From the NCBI GenBank assembly GCA_022710165.1, contig JAKLHL010000003.1:1-23892 (forward strand): a DNA stretch of 23,892 bases, in the 5' to 3' direction. This stretch comes from Bdellovibrionales bacterium (GTDB lineage Bacteria; Bdellovibrionota; JAFGOL01). The notes beneath the pieces are model-generated. The model ran no database searches. It was not told where the DNA came from and saw nothing but the letters and a program-made list of their open reading frames with translations. This document shows positions 22,130 to 23,892 of the stretch, one piece after another; positions within the stretch are counted from its first letter, which is position 1; each line of letters opens with the position of its first letter. The translations under genes were made by a program, and so were the position numbers.

Positions 22130-23481
22130 GAAAACCCCTTATTGCCGCGTCGATAATAGGTCTAATACTTTTTTATTTTTCATACGGGATGGAACTTATA
22201 CCTGTTTACAGCGTTATCCCTTTTATTGCCATGCTCTTAAGCATCGCAATAATACCTCTCATTAATGGGAAGTGGTGGCACCATAATTTCCCAAAAGTAT
22301 CCCTTTTGATAGGTCTACCTATGGCTTTTGCCGTAGCCGCATATAATTGGCACTGGCTTTATCACACCACACTTGAATATATAGCTTTCATAGCGCTTCT
22401 AGCGTCCTTGTTCATAATAAGCGGGGGCATACTTCTTAAAGAGAATGTAAAGATCTCAGCCTTTGTAAACAGTTCAATACTTATTATAGGTGCTGTCCTT
22501 GCAAGCATAATAGGGACTACCGGAGCTTCGATGCTCCTAATAAGGCCTCTCATCCGACTAAACAAGGGAAGAAGGAACAAGATACATGTAATAATATTCT
22601 TCATCTTCATAGTCTCTAACATCGGTGGAAGCTTAACGCCTCTTGGGGACCCTCCGCTTTTCCTTGGCTTCATAAAAGGTGTGCCTTTCACCTGGACAAT
22701 TAAATTATTGCCCGCATGGCTTTTCACCAATGGAATATTAGTAGTTCTGTTCTTTATAATAGATTCAATACTTCTGATAAAAGAACGCGTTCACAGCATC
22801 AGAGATCTCTCTAAAGGAAAATTGCTGGAGATAAAAGGCAAAAGGAATTTTATTTTCCTTATCGGCGTGATCGTAGGTGTAATATTATACTGCAAACTAC
22901 CCGCTGAGATGAACCCTGTTCTTAAGGAAATTTTTCAGATAACGATGTTTGCGGCTATGTGCGCACTATCGTTGAAACTAACACCAAAAAAATACCGTGA
23001 AGAGAACGGTTTTACCTGGTTCCCCATTAAAGAGGTTGCAATATTGTTCGCCGCGATATTTGCCTCCATGATACCTGTGCTTAAATTGCTTGAATTAAAC
23101 GGCCAGCGACTTGGATTAACAGAACCGTGGCAGTTCTTTTGGGCTACAGGGTCTTTATCATCATTCCTGGATAATGCCCCAACGTACCTGACTTTCCTTT
23201 CAGCAGCAAAGACGGTGTCACTCCAGCACATAGCACAAGGCATCCCTTTTATAACCCTTAAGGATGGAGGTGTGATCGCCGAGAACTTGCTGCTTGCAAT
23301 ATCTATGGGAGCTGTGTTCATGGGAGCTAACACCTACATAGGCAACGGACCGAACTTCATGGTCAAATCAATATCAGAAGAGGCTGGGATCAAAATGCCA
23401 AGCTTTTTTGGATATATGATCTGGTCAATACTGATATTAATACCTATCTTCTTGTTGAACGCTATGTTGTTCCTTAATTAA
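22126..23481 (+). CDS. Na+/H+ antiporter family protein (CitMHS_2, NhaD-like)
   Basis: A 451-residue integral membrane protein with about 11-12 transmembrane helices from the IT superfamily. Motifs: NIGGSLTPLGDPPLFLGFIKGVPF in the first half, then DNAPTYLTFLSAAK and GANTYIGNGPNFMVKSISEE in the second, matching the two re-entrant substrate-binding hairpins of this family. It probably exchanges Na+ (or Li+) for H+ at the inner membrane; a carboxylate substrate cannot be excluded because citrate transporters share the fold. The ribosome site AAGGAGA is six bases before the ATG, which overlaps the preceding stop. It has no obvious link to the TPR/lipoprotein pair except cotranscription. Confidence 0.9.
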   Translation: MRKPLIAASIIGLILFYFSYGMELIPVYSVIPFIAMLLSIAIIPLINGKWWHHNFPKVSLLIGLPMAFAVAAYNWHWLYHTTLEYIAFIALLASLFIISGGILLKENVKISAFVNSSILIIGAVLASIIGTTGASMLLIRPLIRLNKGRRNKIHVIIFFIFIVSNIGGSLTPLGDPPLFLGFIKGVPFTWTIKLLPAWLFTNGILVVLFFIIDSILLIKERVHSIRDLSKGKLLEIKGKRNFIFLIGVIVGVILYCKLPAEMNPVLKEIFQITMFAAMCALSLKLTPKKYREENGFTWFPIKEVAILFAAIFASMIPVLKLLELNGQRLGLTEPWQFFWATGSLSSFLDNAPTYLTFLSAAKTVSLQHIAQGIPFITLKDGGVIAENLLLAISMGAVFMGANTYIGNGPNFMVKSISEEAGIKMPSFFGYMIWSILILIPIFLLNAMLFLN

Positions 23482-23500
23482 AACTACGACGGAGGTAAAA

Positions 23501-23892
23501 ATGTTCAAAAAGATATTTCTTGCTCTTTTGATACTATACTTGATCGGTACTGGAGCTTACTTCCTGACAAAGTCTGTTCCGTCCATAAAAAAATATTTCT
23601 CTAAGGAACAGCAAAAGCCTGAAGAGAAAAAAGAAGAAATTAAAAAACAACAAAGCACTTGTCCAAGTTTTGCTTTAGGTCATATCGCCGGCGATGATTT
23701 CAGGGTCAACACAAGGATACTCTATTCCTCAAGATTAGAGCCAATAGACGACAAAGACCTGCTTGGATGGATAACAAAGAACAGCTGTGACAGGGCCGGC
23801 CAGCAGGCCCTCATATATTACAACTCAAGGCCCGTCGCTATAGCTGATGTAAGGTCTTATGACTATTCAAAACCTCTGGGCGAGAATTCAAA
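23501..23892 (+). CDS. Membrane-anchored protein, N-terminal part only (cut by window edge)
   Basis: Starts at ATG 23501 with GGAGG five bases upstream, 19 bases after the antiporter stop. About 130 residues are visible with no stop before the edge. One N-terminal transmembrane helix or uncleaved signal (KKIFLALLILYLIGTGAYFL) is followed by a Lys/Glu-rich linker (SKEQQKPEEKKEEIKK) and a soluble domain beginning STCPSFALGHIAGDDFRVN. The domain would lie in the periplasm. Two cysteines (in STCP and NSCD) may pair. I do not recognise the domain. Confidence 0.75.
   Translation, partial: MFKKIFLALLILYLIGTGAYFLTKSVPSIKKYFSKEQQKPEEKKEEIKKQQSTCPSFALGHIAGDDFRVNTRILYSSRLEPIDDKDLLGWITKNSCDRAGQQALIYYNSRPVAIADVRSYDYSKPLGENS

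Overview
The window is from a diderm (Gram-negative-type) bacterium with moderately AT-rich DNA and frequent ATA, AGG and AAG codons. An outer membrane is implied by a TpsB/FhaC-type pore, an OprF-like beta-barrel and several lipoproteins. The order ffh-rpsP-khpA-rimM-trmD-SPOUT methyltransferase, with the last gene of the TM1570/PF09936 type, plus a PhaR-type regulator, resembles deltaproteobacterial or related lineages. I cannot name a species.

Layout. (1) 1-4570, minus strand: a tightly packed housekeeping operon. It runs ffh, rpsP (S16), khpA (KH), rimM, trmD, a second SPOUT RNA methyltransferase, a PP2C phosphatase, then the start of an M23-type peptidase cut by the window edge. Most junctions overlap by 1-4 bases. 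(2) 4629-4705, plus strand: tRNA-Arg(UCG) with its own promoter, followed by an orphan secreted protein (4796-5425). (3) 5453-16648, minus strand: a two-partner-secretion polymorphic toxin locus. tpsB is followed by a 2547-residue FHA-type TpsA with its own promoter. TpsA ends in an HExxH-containing pretoxin region and a TNT-type NAD+ glycohydrolase toxin. Next come a 71-residue zinc-ribbon protein (probable immunity), a two-TM zinc-ribbon protein and a lipoprotein with seven YW repeats, probably a seven-bladed propeller. (4) 16781-20188, minus strand: an operon of a one-TM small protein, a PhaR-like regulator, an outer-membrane barrel, ilvE and a Cys-rich lipoprotein, closed by a clear intrinsic terminator. 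(5) 20278-23892, plus strand: a TPR protein, a lipoprotein that may be LolB-like, a CitMHS_2/NhaD-like Na+/H+ antiporter and a truncated membrane-anchored protein.

How it fits together. TpsB should export TpsA. The TpsA tip probably delivers the TNT domain into neighbouring cells, where it would deplete NAD+. The adjacent small zinc-ribbon protein would protect the producer. The toxin-immunity end is AT-richer than the rest, about 30% GC by hand count over the immunity gene, as expected of a swappable cassette.

The most unusual signals are four. An 18-bp dyad is repeated with 17/18 identity, once ahead of tpsB and once ahead of tpsA, and looks like a shared operator. A HEIGH metalloprotease-like motif precedes the toxin. 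Two membrane-associated genes of unknown role follow the immunity gene. ffh and the phaR operon may have leaderless or near-leaderless starts.
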